From JABDMH01 sp965223105 (lineage in GTDB: Bacteria > Bacteroidota > Bacteroidia > Chitinophagales > Saprospiraceae), in contig OZ244987.1 in the NCBI GenBank assembly GCA_965223105.1, forward strand, positions 2,480,001 to 2,544,000: a stretch of DNA of 64,000 bases. The letters are read 5' to 3'. Under the pieces are notes generated by a model, which searched no databases, was not told the DNA's origin, and saw only the letters and a list, made by a program, of their open reading frames with translations. The translations under genes were made by a program, and so were the position numbers. Below are positions 55,254-63,394 of this stretch, one piece after another (the stretch's first letter is position 1; the number at the start of each line of letters is the position of its first letter).

Positions 55254-56153
55254 TTACGGATCGCTCCGTTTGGTCTTTTCCATATGTTGCTTTAGAAATT
55301 CCAGCTCTTTTTCAATGGCTTGGAATTTTATCTCGTGTGCTTTTAGTTGATCTTGAAGTCTTTTGTTTTCAACTATTAAAGCTTGGATGCCGGCAAGACT
55401 TACACCACCTAAATCCAGGGCTGCCAGGTTCTTGTTTGAAACGCCTAATGAAAATACTTGGTAGAAATCTTCGGCCATCGGGCCTATGTGGGACTCCTGC
55501 TGGTTAGATTTGTAAGTCCATTGATAGATCGGTAAGGAAGATATTTTACGTAGAATCTCATCACCTTCAAGTTGACCATGAATATCTTTCAAGGCTGCAC
55601 TGCAATTGTCGGTCCAAACGCCACCGGAGGTTAGGATCGCTCCATTGGACATGACTATATGGTCTCCACTGGTCTTTAGTGTCATGAAGGGTTCGACACC
55701 GGCCACACGAAATGTCATCCTTGAGTTTCCGTCCATCCGATAGGCGATCTGCCCCGGTGTCCCAACTGCGGGTTCAAAATTTATAGCTCCCAAATAAGAT
55801 GCCGCATTGGCAAAATTTCTTAGTGTAAGAACTGATCCAAAGCCACTGATGTCTGTATTTAGGGTAACCAGGGCCTGTGAATCTCGAACTATAACCCCCT
55901 GCCCACCAAAAAATTCACCCGCGAAACCATTGGGATTTGTGGCTGCACAGGATAATGCAGTGGCACCACTGGCTACGACTCCGAAGCCAGATGAACCGGT
56001 GGATTGTCCCCAAATCCCAGTACCTGTTGAGCTGGTCGAACTACCTCTAATGGCATAGAAGGGGCCACTGTAATCTACCAGTAGCTGTTCGAATTGCCCA
56101 AAGCAAACTTGTGAAAAGAGAAGAAGAGGCATCAAAAATATTCTGTACTTCAT
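55254..56153 (-). CDS. Secreted Peptidase_S74 (tail-fibre chaperone) protein
   Basis: A 299-residue exported protein: signal peptide MKYRIFLMPLLLFSQVCFGQ, then Ser/Gly-rich fibre-like strands, then the S74 region (GGVWTDNCSAALKDIHGQL, YQWTYKSNQQESHIGPMAEDF with the conserved GPxAEDF) and a coiled-coil tail rich in KLEQ residues. The third S74 locus in this window besides 33232 and the broken one at 41846. Confidence 0.85.
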   Translation of the reverse strand: MKYRIFLMPLLLFSQVCFGQFEQLLVDYSGPFYAIRGSSTSSTGTGIWGQSTGSSGFGVVASGATALSCAATNPNGFAGEFFGGQGVIVRDSQALVTLNTDISGFGSVLTLRNFANAASYLGAINFEPAVGTPGQIAYRMDGNSRMTFRVAGVEPFMTLKTSGDHIVMSNGAILTSGGVWTDNCSAALKDIHGQLEGDEILRKISSLPIYQWTYKSNQQESHIGPMAEDFYQVFSLGVSNKNLAALDLGGVSLAGIQALIVENKRLQDQLKAHEIKFQAIEKELEFLKQHMEKTKRSDP

Positions 56154-56657
56154 GACCTTGTCATTTAAGTTTAGTAATTAGTTTTGATGTCTCGCCATAT
56201 ATAAAGTACGTTCAAAAAACTAAGTTTCGCAAGCTTCCATTATTGCATAGAAAACAATGACTTCAATGGGAGCATTTGGTCTGGTTTGGTGGCAATGAGA
56301 GGTCCGCAAAACTCAACGTGATCAAGAAAGATCGAGGCGCCAGATATGTAACCGACCTTATAGGACGATTTGCAGAATGTTTGAGCTACTGAGAATGCTG
56401 GAACGAGTCTAGGATTTGGGCTGACTCCCACCGAAGCTGGCTTTTAGCAGGATCAAATGAGTTTTGAGCAGTCAGGGCTTGAGTTCGTGACAGTGGTAGA
56501 GAAACTGTCGGAGAAACAAGGAACGTAACATCGGGTCGTCGGAGCTCCAAGGCAATCCCGAAAGGGTGCCTTCGATCCCATTCATGCCTTCGATTCCCTT
56601 TGTTTCCACCACCATAAGATTTGGAGTAAGGCAATCTTTGGTGACGGAAAATAAAAA
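56154..56657. other. Intergenic region leading into the tRNA-Gly repeats
   Basis: About 500 bp with no credible gene. The last ~60 bp (GTAAGGCAATCTTTGGTGACGG...) resemble a degenerate extra repeat unit of the adjacent array. Confidence 0.4.
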
Positions 56658-57157
56658 ACCACGCCAGAAGCGTGGTCGTTGGATGGAATTGAGCGAAAGA
56701 CGGGATTGATTGCATCGATCCCAAAAAAGGGGTGCTGACAATTCATCCACCAACCCCTTCGGTATTTTTTTTGTTCTTGTCACCTCTTGCCTGCAAGCAG
56801 TCTGCGGTGACTACAAACAAAAAACCACGCAAAAAGCGTGGTTGGTGGATGGGATTGAGCGAAAGACGGGATTGATTGCATCGATCCCAAAAAAGGGGTC
56901 CTGACAATTCATCCACCAACCCCTTCGGTATTTTTTTTGTTCTTGTCACCTCTAGCCTGCAAGCAGTCTACGGCGACTACAAACAAAAAAACCACGCAAA
57001 AAGCGTGGTTGGTGGATGGGATTGAGCGAAAGACGGGATTGATTGCATCGATCCCAAAAAAGGGGTCCTGACAATTCATCCACCAACCCCTTCGGTATTT
57101 TTTTTGTTCTTGTCACCTCTTGCCAGCAAGCAGTCTGCGGCGACTGCAAACAAAAAA
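56658..57157 (-). repeat. 167-bp tandem repeats carrying the tRNA-Gly 3' end and terminators
   Basis: Three full units start at 56658, 56824 and 56991 (166, 167 and 167 bp), with a fourth start at 57158 leading into the true tRNA-Gly. Read on the minus strand, each unit has: a 16-nt tRNA-Gly 3' end (AATCCCGTCTTTCGCT); an AACCACGC-TTTTT-GCGTGGTT hairpin followed by Ts; and a second hairpin AAGGGGT...ACCCCTT followed by Ts. GGTGGATG/CATCCACC inverted repeats flank the tRNA piece. The match to the tRNA stops inside the T-loop. Unit 1 is the most diverged. The period is not a multiple of three and frames read through it are artefacts. Confidence 0.88.
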
Positions 57158-57177
57158 ACCACGCAAAAAGCGTGGTT
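57151..57177 (-). terminator. Intrinsic terminator downstream of tRNA-Gly
   Basis: AACCACGC-TTTTT-GCGTGGTT on the minus strand, an 8-bp stem followed by seven Ts, 14 bp after the tRNA 3' end. It recurs in every 167-bp unit to the left. Confidence 0.85.
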
Positions 57178-57191
57178 GGTGGATGGGATTG

Positions 57192-57264
<73 letters not shown>

Positions 57265-57289
57265 TGATCGCCTGGTTTGGAACGGAGTG

Positions 57290-57297
57290 CAAATATA
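57290..57297 (-). promoter_or_regulatory. -7 box (TATATTTG) for tRNA-Gly
   Basis: On the minus strand TATATTTG fits TAnnTTTG exactly and lies 25 bp before the tRNA 5' end. No clear -33 element at the usual distance. Confidence 0.55.
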
Positions 57298-57436
57298 GTA
57301 AAGATCAACTTTGTTTGAGTAAATTTCTGTCCATTGGCATTGAGCTCCATCTTGCTTAAGGCCGGTGGCGTTTCCCTGGCAAAACTTCAGCGCTTATAGA
57401 TCTTAATCAGCGCCTTGATCAACTCATTTGGCTGTG

Positions 57437-57591
57437 GTCAAACCCTGATGGGAAATCAGGGCTTGATTGATAAATTATCAGATCATCTGTTTGAAGTCAA
57501 ACTCTGATGGGAAATCAGGGCTTGATTGATAAATATCAGATCATCTGTTTGAAGTCAAACCCTGATGGGAAATCAGAGCTTGATTGATAAA
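57437..57591. repeat. 58-59-bp tandem repeat with a hairpin in each unit
   Basis: Units start at 57437, 57496 and 57554 (third cut at about 57591). Each contains CCCTGAT-GGGAA-ATCAGGG, a 7-bp stem. Unit 2 has a change to CTCTGAT (a wobble pair) and unit 3 to ATCAGAG (a mismatch). It lies between tRNA-Gly and the SGNH hydrolase; no frame is open through it. Confidence 0.85.
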
Positions 57592-57664
57592 TTTCATCGA
57601 GAGAGGCCAGAAATACTCTGGATTTAAGAGTCACTTAAAGATTTGAAAATCAGCTGATAATCCC

Positions 57665-58342
57665 TTATTCTGAAGAGGCCAGAAGTAATGGTCGGATCAC
57701 TTGTGCCCAGATCTTGTAACCGCGTTCATTCATGTGCAAACCATCCTCGATAAAAATATCTGAGCGTACCAGACGATTATCTCCGAGCATAGCCGTCCAG
57801 ACATCGGCAAATGATATGTTCGTCTCTTGTTGGGCAAGAAACTCTAACTCCTTGTTAAGTTCCAAATATTTTTCCCTGAGGTGCCATCTTGATAGACTGG
57901 GCTTGACGGCAATAAAGGTGGTATGTGCATCAGGGATGTCTACTGATATTTTGTGCAATAGTTCGTGAGCTTTATCCATGATCTCCTTAATCGATTTGCC
58001 AGATGCCAGGTCATTGTCTCCTTCGTAGATGAAAATTTGTTTGGGATTATTTTTTTTGATCAGCTCGGGATAATAGTGGACTAGATCGCTCATGTGGGAC
58101 CCACCGAAGCCGCGGTTTATCACATAATGCTCTGGGAAATCGGAGGATAGAGATCGCCACATCCTAATACTAGAGCTGCCAACGAACAGCGTGGGTCGAC
58201 GACCATCTCGATGGGTGGTATCCTCTAGATATTCTGCGATTTGTTCGGCAAACCGGCTTGGGTCTTGTGCCTGAATTGTTTGACTGGCAGAAGATAATAC
58301 AGTCACCAATAGGAGAAGTAGAATCATTGGTTTGTAAAGCAT
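57665..58342 (-). CDS. Exported SGNH/GDSL-type hydrolase
   Basis: A 225-residue esterase-fold protein with a signal peptide (MLYKPMILLLLLVTVLSSASQTIQAQ). SGNH blocks: block I LFVGSSSIRMW (Ser), block II RGFGGSHMSD (Gly), block III YEGDNDLASG (Asn) and block V EDGLHMNERGY (Asp-x-x-His). Likely removes acyl groups from a glycan or lipid outside the cytoplasm; substrate unknown. Confidence 0.9.
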   Translation of the reverse strand: MLYKPMILLLLLVTVLSSASQTIQAQDPSRFAEQIAEYLEDTTHRDGRRPTLFVGSSSIRMWRSLSSDFPEHYVINRGFGGSHMSDLVHYYPELIKKNNPKQIFIYEGDNDLASGKSIKEIMDKAHELLHKISVDIPDAHTTFIAVKPSLSRWHLREKYLELNKELEFLAQQETNISFADVWTAMLGDNRLVRSDIFIEDGLHMNERGYKIWAQVIRPLLLASSE

Positions 58343-58412
58343 GGTAAAAATTTTTAACGCAATATTAAAATTTAATGCCTGACTTTGTCGTCTTCTACTA
58401 AAACCACTGATT

Positions 58413-58595
58413 ATGGAAAGCAGCAGGGAAAGAAAAAGGAACGCATGGTATAAGGCGGTGGCTATTTGTATGACACTCTTATTTCACATTGCCCTTTTTG
58501 GAGGCTTATACTACTTGATGGATTCCCCTGCCGAACAAGCTGAGGTAACCGAACAGGAGAGTGTGCAAAGTGTCGACAAACAAGCGAGAAGTTAG
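58413..58595 (+). CDS. Small single-pass membrane protein
   Basis: A 60-residue protein with a basic start (MESSRERKRNAWYKA), one hydrophobic helix (ICMTLLFHIALFGGLYYLM) and an acidic, Gln/Glu-rich tail. The lay-out resembles the N-terminus of energy-transduction TonB-like proteins, but it is far too short. Divergent from the SGNH gene by 70 bp and convergent with the kinase gene. No family recognised. Confidence 0.6.
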   Translation: MESSRERKRNAWYKAVAICMTLLFHIALFGGLYYLMDSPAEQAEVTEQESVQSVDKQARS

Positions 58596-58677
58596 TAAAT
58601 CAAACATGACGTTCAACTTCACTATTACCCATCCCGATTTGAAGGGGGGTAGGTGCTCATGCGGCATTTTTTTGCCG

Positions 58678-59310
58678 TTAGAAAAGTCCATGCAGCTGAC
58701 TGGACACCTTGTCGATTACGGCTCCTAGGTCTTCTGGACTGTTGCGAAAATCTAAGTTGTCTGCGTCAATAATTAATAGTCTGCCATCTTGGTAATCTCT
58801 GACCCAACTTTCATATCTGGCATTCAATTTTTTCAGGTAATCCAGGCTCATACTTCCTTCATAGTCCCGGCCTCTCTCATGAATCCTGCTTACCAAGGTT
58901 GGAATATTTGCCCTCAGGTAGATCAGTAGATCAGGACTACTGATCTGAGATGCCATGGTCTTAAATAAATCGAGGTAATTGTTAAAATCCCGGGTTGACA
59001 TCAATCCCATCTCATGGAGATTAGGAGCAAAAATAAACGCATCTTCGTATATGGTCCGGTCTTGAATTGTGGTGTGTTCTCCCTGCAGGATTTTGAGGAT
59101 TTGTTTATATCGGTTGTTGAGGAAGAATATTTGCAGGTTAAAAGCCCATCTTTTCATGTCGTTGTAAAAATCCGCCAAATAAGGATTATCATCGGCATCC
59201 TCATAATGTACCTCCCAGTTGAAGTATTTGGCAAGTTGGGTGCTTAATGTGGTCTTTCCGGCACCGATGTTCCCGGCGACTGCAATGTATTTTGCTTTAG
59301 GAGATGGCAT
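58678..59310 (-). CDS. Deoxynucleoside kinase (dNK/dCK family)
   Basis: A 210-residue kinase for deoxynucleoside salvage. P-loop VAGNIGAGKTTL near the N-terminus, the EDADDNPYLADFY substrate-side segment, DRTIYEDAFIFA with the ERS/DRT-like motif, and a LID-type RIHERGRDYE. The frame is open to 59418, but the extra residues are not family-like, so ATG 59310 (MPSPKAKYIAVAG) is taken. The substrate base (dG, dA or dC) is not settled by sequence alone. Confidence 0.9.
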   Translation of the reverse strand: MPSPKAKYIAVAGNIGAGKTTLSTQLAKYFNWEVHYEDADDNPYLADFYNDMKRWAFNLQIFFLNNRYKQILKILQGEHTTIQDRTIYEDAFIFAPNLHEMGLMSTRDFNNYLDLFKTMASQISSPDLLIYLRANIPTLVSRIHERGRDYEGSMSLDYLKKLNARYESWVRDYQDGRLLIIDADNLDFRNSPEDLGAVIDKVSSQLHGLF

Positions 59311-59597
59311 CCAAGTTTTATAACCTCTATTCCGCCGGGCAAAATACAACTTCAACTGGAATATGAGGGTCTCATCTTTCCTTTTCGAAAACAACAGAGA
59401 ATGGTGAGGTTGCAGCACAGAATGGCATACGAGGATTTGGATCCTTGACTGAAATTATAAGATCGTCTACCCAGAGCGAGGTGTCAAGCCCAGGAAAGGG
59501 TTGCAACTAAAGAGACCAACATCATGAAAGGATTCGTTTCAAATAAAGAATCTGCAACTTATGATCTTTGGGTGGTGTAGTGTGCCAATGATCGGTG

Positions 59598-59605
59598 TAT
59601 CTTTG
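59598..59605 (+). promoter_or_regulatory. -7 box (TATCTTTG) for gatC
   Basis: Fits TAnnTTTG exactly and lies 20 bp before the gatC start at 59626, giving a leader of about 14 nt. Confidence 0.5.
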
Positions 59606-59625
59606 TGAAGTGGTAACATTACGAT

Positions 59626-59919
59626 ATGCTTATCGATAACCAACTGATTGCAAAACTCGAAACTTTGGCTCGCCTCGAACTTGCTGATGAAGAACGGCAA
59701 AAACTCAAGGCCGATTTGGAGGATATTTTGCGAATGATCGAAAAATTAGATGAGTTGGATACCACCGGAGTGGAGCCGTTGATGCATCTTAGTGAAGTAG
59801 ATGATGCAACGAGAGACGATGTTGTAGGAGAACAATTGACTACAGAGGAGGCATTGCGAAATGCACCGCAGAAGCACGCGCCCTATTTCGTAGTTCCTAA
59901 AGTCATTAATCGAAGTTAA
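59626..59919 (+). CDS. gatC: Aspartyl/glutamyl-tRNA amidotransferase subunit C
   Basis: A 97-residue GatC: LETLARLELADEERQKLKADLEDIL, DTTGVEPLMHLSE and a C-terminal APYFVVPKVI. It stabilises GatA in the complex that converts Glu-tRNA(Gln)/Asp-tRNA(Asn) to the amide forms. The partners gatA and gatB are not next to it, which is common in this phylum. Followed 22 bp later by an ABC ATPase on the same strand. Confidence 0.94.
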   Translation: MLIDNQLIAKLETLARLELADEERQKLKADLEDILRMIEKLDELDTTGVEPLMHLSEVDDATRDDVVGEQLTTEEALRNAPQKHAPYFVVPKVINRS

Positions 59920-59941
59920 GTCACCTCACCATATATATCGA

Positions 59942-60643
59942 ATGATGGAGCCTGTAATTTCAGTCAGAGATCTTGCCAAGACCTACCAGATGGGTACGAC
60001 AGAGGTTAGAGCCCTGCAGTCCGTAGACCTGGATATTTATCCCAATGAGTTTGTGGCCTTGATGGGTCCTTCGGGTTCTGGCAAATCCACTTTGATGAAC
60101 CTTCTGGGATGTCTCGACACCCCGACGCTCGGCGAGTACAAGCTGAGTGGTGAACAAGTCAGCACCATGGATGACAATGATTTGGCAGTGATTCGAAACC
60201 GGAGAATTGGTTTTGTATTCCAAACTTTCAACCTCTTACCTCGTCTTTCGGCTCTCGACAATGTGGCCTTACCATTGGTTTATGCCGGGTTGTCTAAGGA
60301 TGAAAGGATTGCAAAAGCAAAGGATGTCCTGGCCACTGTGGGCTTGGGGGATCGGATGGACCACAAACCGAATGAATTGTCTGGTGGTCAGAGACAGCGG
60401 GTTGCAGTGGCCCGAGCATTGGTGAATGACCCAGCGATCATACTGGCAGATGAACCGACCGGTAATCTGGACTCCAAAACTTCACAGGAAATTATGGAGA
60501 TGTTTGAGACATTACACGATCAAGGGAATACCATCATCATAGTAACCCATGAACCAGAAATTGCCGAGCACGCTCACCGCATTGTCAAATTACGGGATGG
60601 AATGATTGAAAGTGATGTAAAGAAAACCTTGCCTGCTGCCTAA
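59942..60643 (+). CDS. ABC transporter ATP-binding protein (LolD/MacB type)
   Basis: A 233-residue nucleotide-binding subunit with Walker A GPSGSGKSTL, Q-loop VFQTFNLLPRL, signature LSGGQRQRVAVARAL, Walker B ILADEPTGNLD and switch His in VTHEPEIA. This set is typical of the MacB/LolD/FtsE group that works with MacB-like permeases in export or lipoprotein release. No permease gene is adjacent; the next gene is convergent. Confidence 0.92.
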   Translation: MMEPVISVRDLAKTYQMGTTEVRALQSVDLDIYPNEFVALMGPSGSGKSTLMNLLGCLDTPTLGEYKLSGEQVSTMDDNDLAVIRNRRIGFVFQTFNLLPRLSALDNVALPLVYAGLSKDERIAKAKDVLATVGLGDRMDHKPNELSGGQRQRVAVARALVNDPAIILADEPTGNLDSKTSQEIMEMFETLHDQGNTIIIVTHEPEIAEHAHRIVKLRDGMIESDVKKTLPAA

Positions 60644-60745
60644 CTCTGCGCTCACTTGGCCAAAAACTCATCAGTTTTCTTGCTGATGGTCATATGTCGA
60701 AATCCTCTGTTGGGAGGGTTTGTTTCTGAGTTCCACAGTGACCAT

Positions 60746-61282
60746 TTATTCCTGTTTCCATCCTATTTCAGTAACTTCCAGGTCTTGACCAAGTTTCCTA
60801 GCCAATACAAAAAGGTAATCAGAAAGGCGATTTAGAAACACCAGCACTATGGGATCTACCGAAGCCGACTTACTCAAAGACGCCACTCGCCTCTCTGCTC
60901 GCCGGCAAACGGTTCTACATATATGAGCCAGTGAAATGACCCGATGGCCAACGGGTAAAATAAATTGCTTGAGCGGAGGCAAGGTCTCTTCCAGCTGATC
61001 AATCGCAACTTCAACAAATTGAATGACGTCTTCCGCCAGATAGACGGGAGGCTTTCTCTCTTGACTTGTTGCCAGCATGGCACCAACACAAAACAATTCG
61101 TTTTGTACACGATGAAGAAAGGTCTGATGTTCTACAGAGATCTGGTCAGCAAGGTGACCTAGAAAAGCATTCAACTCATCTATCGTTCCATACGCTTCAA
61201 TCCGGATGTGATCTTTATCAACCCGTTGTCCTCCAAAAAGACTCGTCGTTCCGTCATCGCCTTTCTTAGTGTAGATCTTCAT
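60746..61282 (-). CDS. Cob(I)alamin adenosyltransferase, PduO type
   Basis: A 178-residue ATP:corrinoid adenosyltransferase. The ATP-binding start IYTKKGDDGTTSLFGGQRV and GTIDELNAFLG are clear, as is the later RTVCRRAERRV and the C-terminal FLNRLSDYLFVLAR. It makes adenosylcobalamin. The frame is open to 61324, but ATG 61282 (MKIYTKKGD) begins like the family and overlaps the DUF6580 stop by 4 bp, so they are coupled. Confidence 0.94.
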   Translation of the reverse strand: MKIYTKKGDDGTTSLFGGQRVDKDHIRIEAYGTIDELNAFLGHLADQISVEHQTFLHRVQNELFCVGAMLATSQERKPPVYLAEDVIQFVEVAIDQLEETLPPLKQFILPVGHRVISLAHICRTVCRRAERRVASLSKSASVDPIVLVFLNRLSDYLFVLARKLGQDLEVTEIGWKQE

Positions 61283-61848
61283 CCTACCATCGTAGTTGAC
61301 CATGCATTGCGCTTGGCAAACCACTCATACACGCCAAAAAAGAGAAGACTGTAGCACAAATTGGCCAGTAGCGTATTCCAGAAGAATGGTAATCCTGCCT
61401 CATAAGCGCTTAGCAAACCCGCTGGCGTCTTTGGATATATGGGAACTAGCGAGGTGAGCCATGAACCGAAGTTAGTCACGATGAAAAACAGGAGTGAAGC
61501 CACAACTGCTGCCACAATCAATCGGCCAAAGCGTACCTTTTTAAGAAGCAAAATGCCAATGAGCACAATGCCAATAAAGCCCGCATAAACCCATAAAGCG
61601 CCATGTCCAATCCAGACAAAACCATCATAATAATGGCCATAGACCAAATTGTTTAGTAGTAAATCACTAATCCATAAAGCCACCAATGGTATGGCAATGG
61701 CTACCAACCTTCGGTTGAGATAAGCCCCTCCAAACAAACCCATGGCACCTACAGCCGTGAAATTATGCCAATGAGGCAAGAATCTGCTTAAGACAGCCAC
61801 TCCAATCATGCTGATTATCAAAATCCATCCCATTCTTTCTCTTTGCAT
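61279..61848 (-). CDS. DUF6580-like integral membrane protein
   Basis: A 189-residue polytopic membrane protein with about five to six hydrophobic segments (FLPHWHNFTAVGAMGLFGGAYL, LWISDLLLNN, LWVYAGFIGIVLIGILL, VAAVVASLLFFIVTNFGSWL). I read it as the DUF6580 family. Its stop overlaps the adenosyltransferase start (ATGA), and the fold resembles S-components of ECF vitamin transporters, so a role in cobalamin or precursor uptake is an inference. Confidence 0.7.
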   Translation of the reverse strand: MQRERMGWILIISMIGVAVLSRFLPHWHNFTAVGAMGLFGGAYLNRRLVAIAIPLVALWISDLLLNNLVYGHYYDGFVWIGHGALWVYAGFIGIVLIGILLLKKVRFGRLIVAAVVASLLFFIVTNFGSWLTSLVPIYPKTPAGLLSAYEAGLPFFWNTLLANLCYSLLFFGVYEWFAKRNAWSTTMVG

Positions 61849-62006
61849 AACGTCTTTGATTTGCTACAAAATTAAGGGAAAGTTTAAACTGTTCGCAATC
61901 AAACACTTTCAAATTTATTTTTCACAATATGATCATATGATGATTTTTTGTCATGGTTTTTGCATTGAAAGTCAGTAAACGCCTATTAACCAAACCTGCA
62001 CCATCG

Positions 62007-62036
62007 GCCCACAGTGCTAGTCGCTGTGGGCTTTCT
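62007..62036 (+). terminator. Terminator-like hairpin with no upstream + strand gene
   Basis: GCCCACAG-TGCTAGTCG-CTGTGGGC, an 8-bp perfect stem followed by TTTCTT. The gene to the left is on the minus strand and begins at 61848; the CPBP gene starts 32 bp to the right. It could end a short RNA of 61.9-62.04 kb or act as a leader. Confidence 0.45.
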
Positions 62037-62067
62037 TATCTTGCACCTTGACTGAACTGGTAAGGAT

Positions 62068-63027
62068 TTGATGACATCTGAAGAAGAGCACAAGTCGTTC
62101 TTTATAGCTGCCCAACAAAGTAATTGGAGTCTCTGGCGCACGATAGCAACGCTGGCCCTCATTGTTCCTGGAATCTTCATAGGTCAGATCCCATTAGCCA
62201 TTGCCATCCAGTGGGTCAATCCGGGTGCAATCGGTATAGATTCCTCCGATCCCTCCTCCTTTGGGTTAGACCAAAATCTCACCCTGTTTCTTCTTATTTT
62301 GACATTCGCCGGTGGCCTTCTCGCCCTCATGATCGGGGTGAAGTGGATCCATAATCAACCACTGCTAACTCTCATCACACCAGGAAAGATTGATTGGAAG
62401 AAGTTGTTCTTCAGTGCAGGATTGTGGTTTGGTCTAACGTTGTTGGTTGAATTGGTTTTGTATCTATTAGCACCAATGGACTATCGGTGGACTTTCCGAC
62501 CGGAATCCTTTTTTCCTTTGATGATTGTGGCCATGTTATTCCTTCCCATTCAGACCACCTTTGAAGAGGTATTATTTCGTGGCTATCTGATGCAACATAT
62601 TGGGCTGTTACTCAACAATAAGTTAGCGGCATTACTGATCACGGCCATTATCTTTGGGCTCATGCATTTGGCCAATCCGGAAGTTAAGGCGTTTGGGCTG
62701 ACCAGAATGATGATTTACTATATCGGATTCGGAGTTTTTCTCGGTCTTTGCACCCTGTTAGATAATCGACTGGAAATCGCATTGGGTCTACATGCATCCA
62801 CCAACATCTACGGAGCGATGATGGTAACCTTTGAAGAATCAGCTTTACAAACGCCAGCACTAATTACTGTGGATAATTTAGATATTCAAGGGATGTTGAT
62901 CATGTTTTTCTTGGTTGCCTTTATCTTTTTTATATACCTCGCGAGGTGTTATCGTTGGCGTCTTACTGAACTAACTCTACCAGTAAGGCAGGCAGGCGAT
63001 GGCGATTTTGGGGATAGAAATCTGTAA
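62068..63027 (+). CDS. CPBP family intramembrane metalloprotease
   Basis: A 319-residue polytopic membrane protein of the CPBP/Abi (Rce1-like) family. Motif 1 is EEVLFRGYLMQ (the Glu-Glu and Arg), motif 2 is FGLMHLANPE (His) and motif 3 is GLHASTNIYGAM (His, Asn). Probably a membrane protease for a prenylated or bacteriocin-like peptide. The last ~15 residues (LPVRQAGDGDFGDRNL) come from an interspersed GGCAGGCAGG-type repeat that the gene has read into, so the original C-terminus was probably shorter. Confidence 0.88.
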   Translation: MMTSEEEHKSFFIAAQQSNWSLWRTIATLALIVPGIFIGQIPLAIAIQWVNPGAIGIDSSDPSSFGLDQNLTLFLLILTFAGGLLALMIGVKWIHNQPLLTLITPGKIDWKKLFFSAGLWFGLTLLVELVLYLLAPMDYRWTFRPESFFPLMIVAMLFLPIQTTFEEVLFRGYLMQHIGLLLNNKLAALLITAIIFGLMHLANPEVKAFGLTRMMIYYIGFGVFLGLCTLLDNRLEIALGLHASTNIYGAMMVTFEESALQTPALITVDNLDIQGMLIMFFLVAFIFFIYLARCYRWRLTELTLPVRQAGDGDFGDRNL

Positions 63028-63394
63028 GCCAGTACAAATCATGTGAAAGTCGCTTGTTCCCAAGGTCTTTCTTAGGAGACCTGAATATTGCAGTCTCTAT
63101 GACCAGGATCATCGGAACAATTGTTTTGGGTATTAAGTCGTTCCTTATTAATAGGAGAATCCCGATTTACAAAAACTCTCAGTTATCTCTACAACGGATA
63201 ATGATGGCAAGAGACGCTCAAGGCCCATTGCGAATTGTACTGATATTCCAAAATTTCATTTTGCTTGGAGTCTAAATATTCTTTAGCTATTTTGCCTCGC
63301 GTCCTAAGGCTATTGAACCCTACTTAATCTATGCAGGTAGGAAAAGTCCTTCTTGTTCTTTTTGTACCTAATGGCGTGAAAAACGAGCGAATAC
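63028..63394. other. Intergenic region, no feature recognised
   Basis: About 370 bp. A 73-residue frame at 63054-63275 has no protein-like features and is not accepted. Presumably contains the promoter of the M1-like gene. Confidence 0.35.

Noticed and set aside
56640..57190. CRISPR array in the tandem repeats near tRNA-Gly
   Set aside because: Units are long, contiguous and almost identical throughout; there are no unique spacers and no cas genes.
63054..63275. 73-residue + strand frame before the M1-like gene
   Set aside because: No start signal, domain or hydrophobic pattern that makes sense; more likely the upstream region of the next gene.
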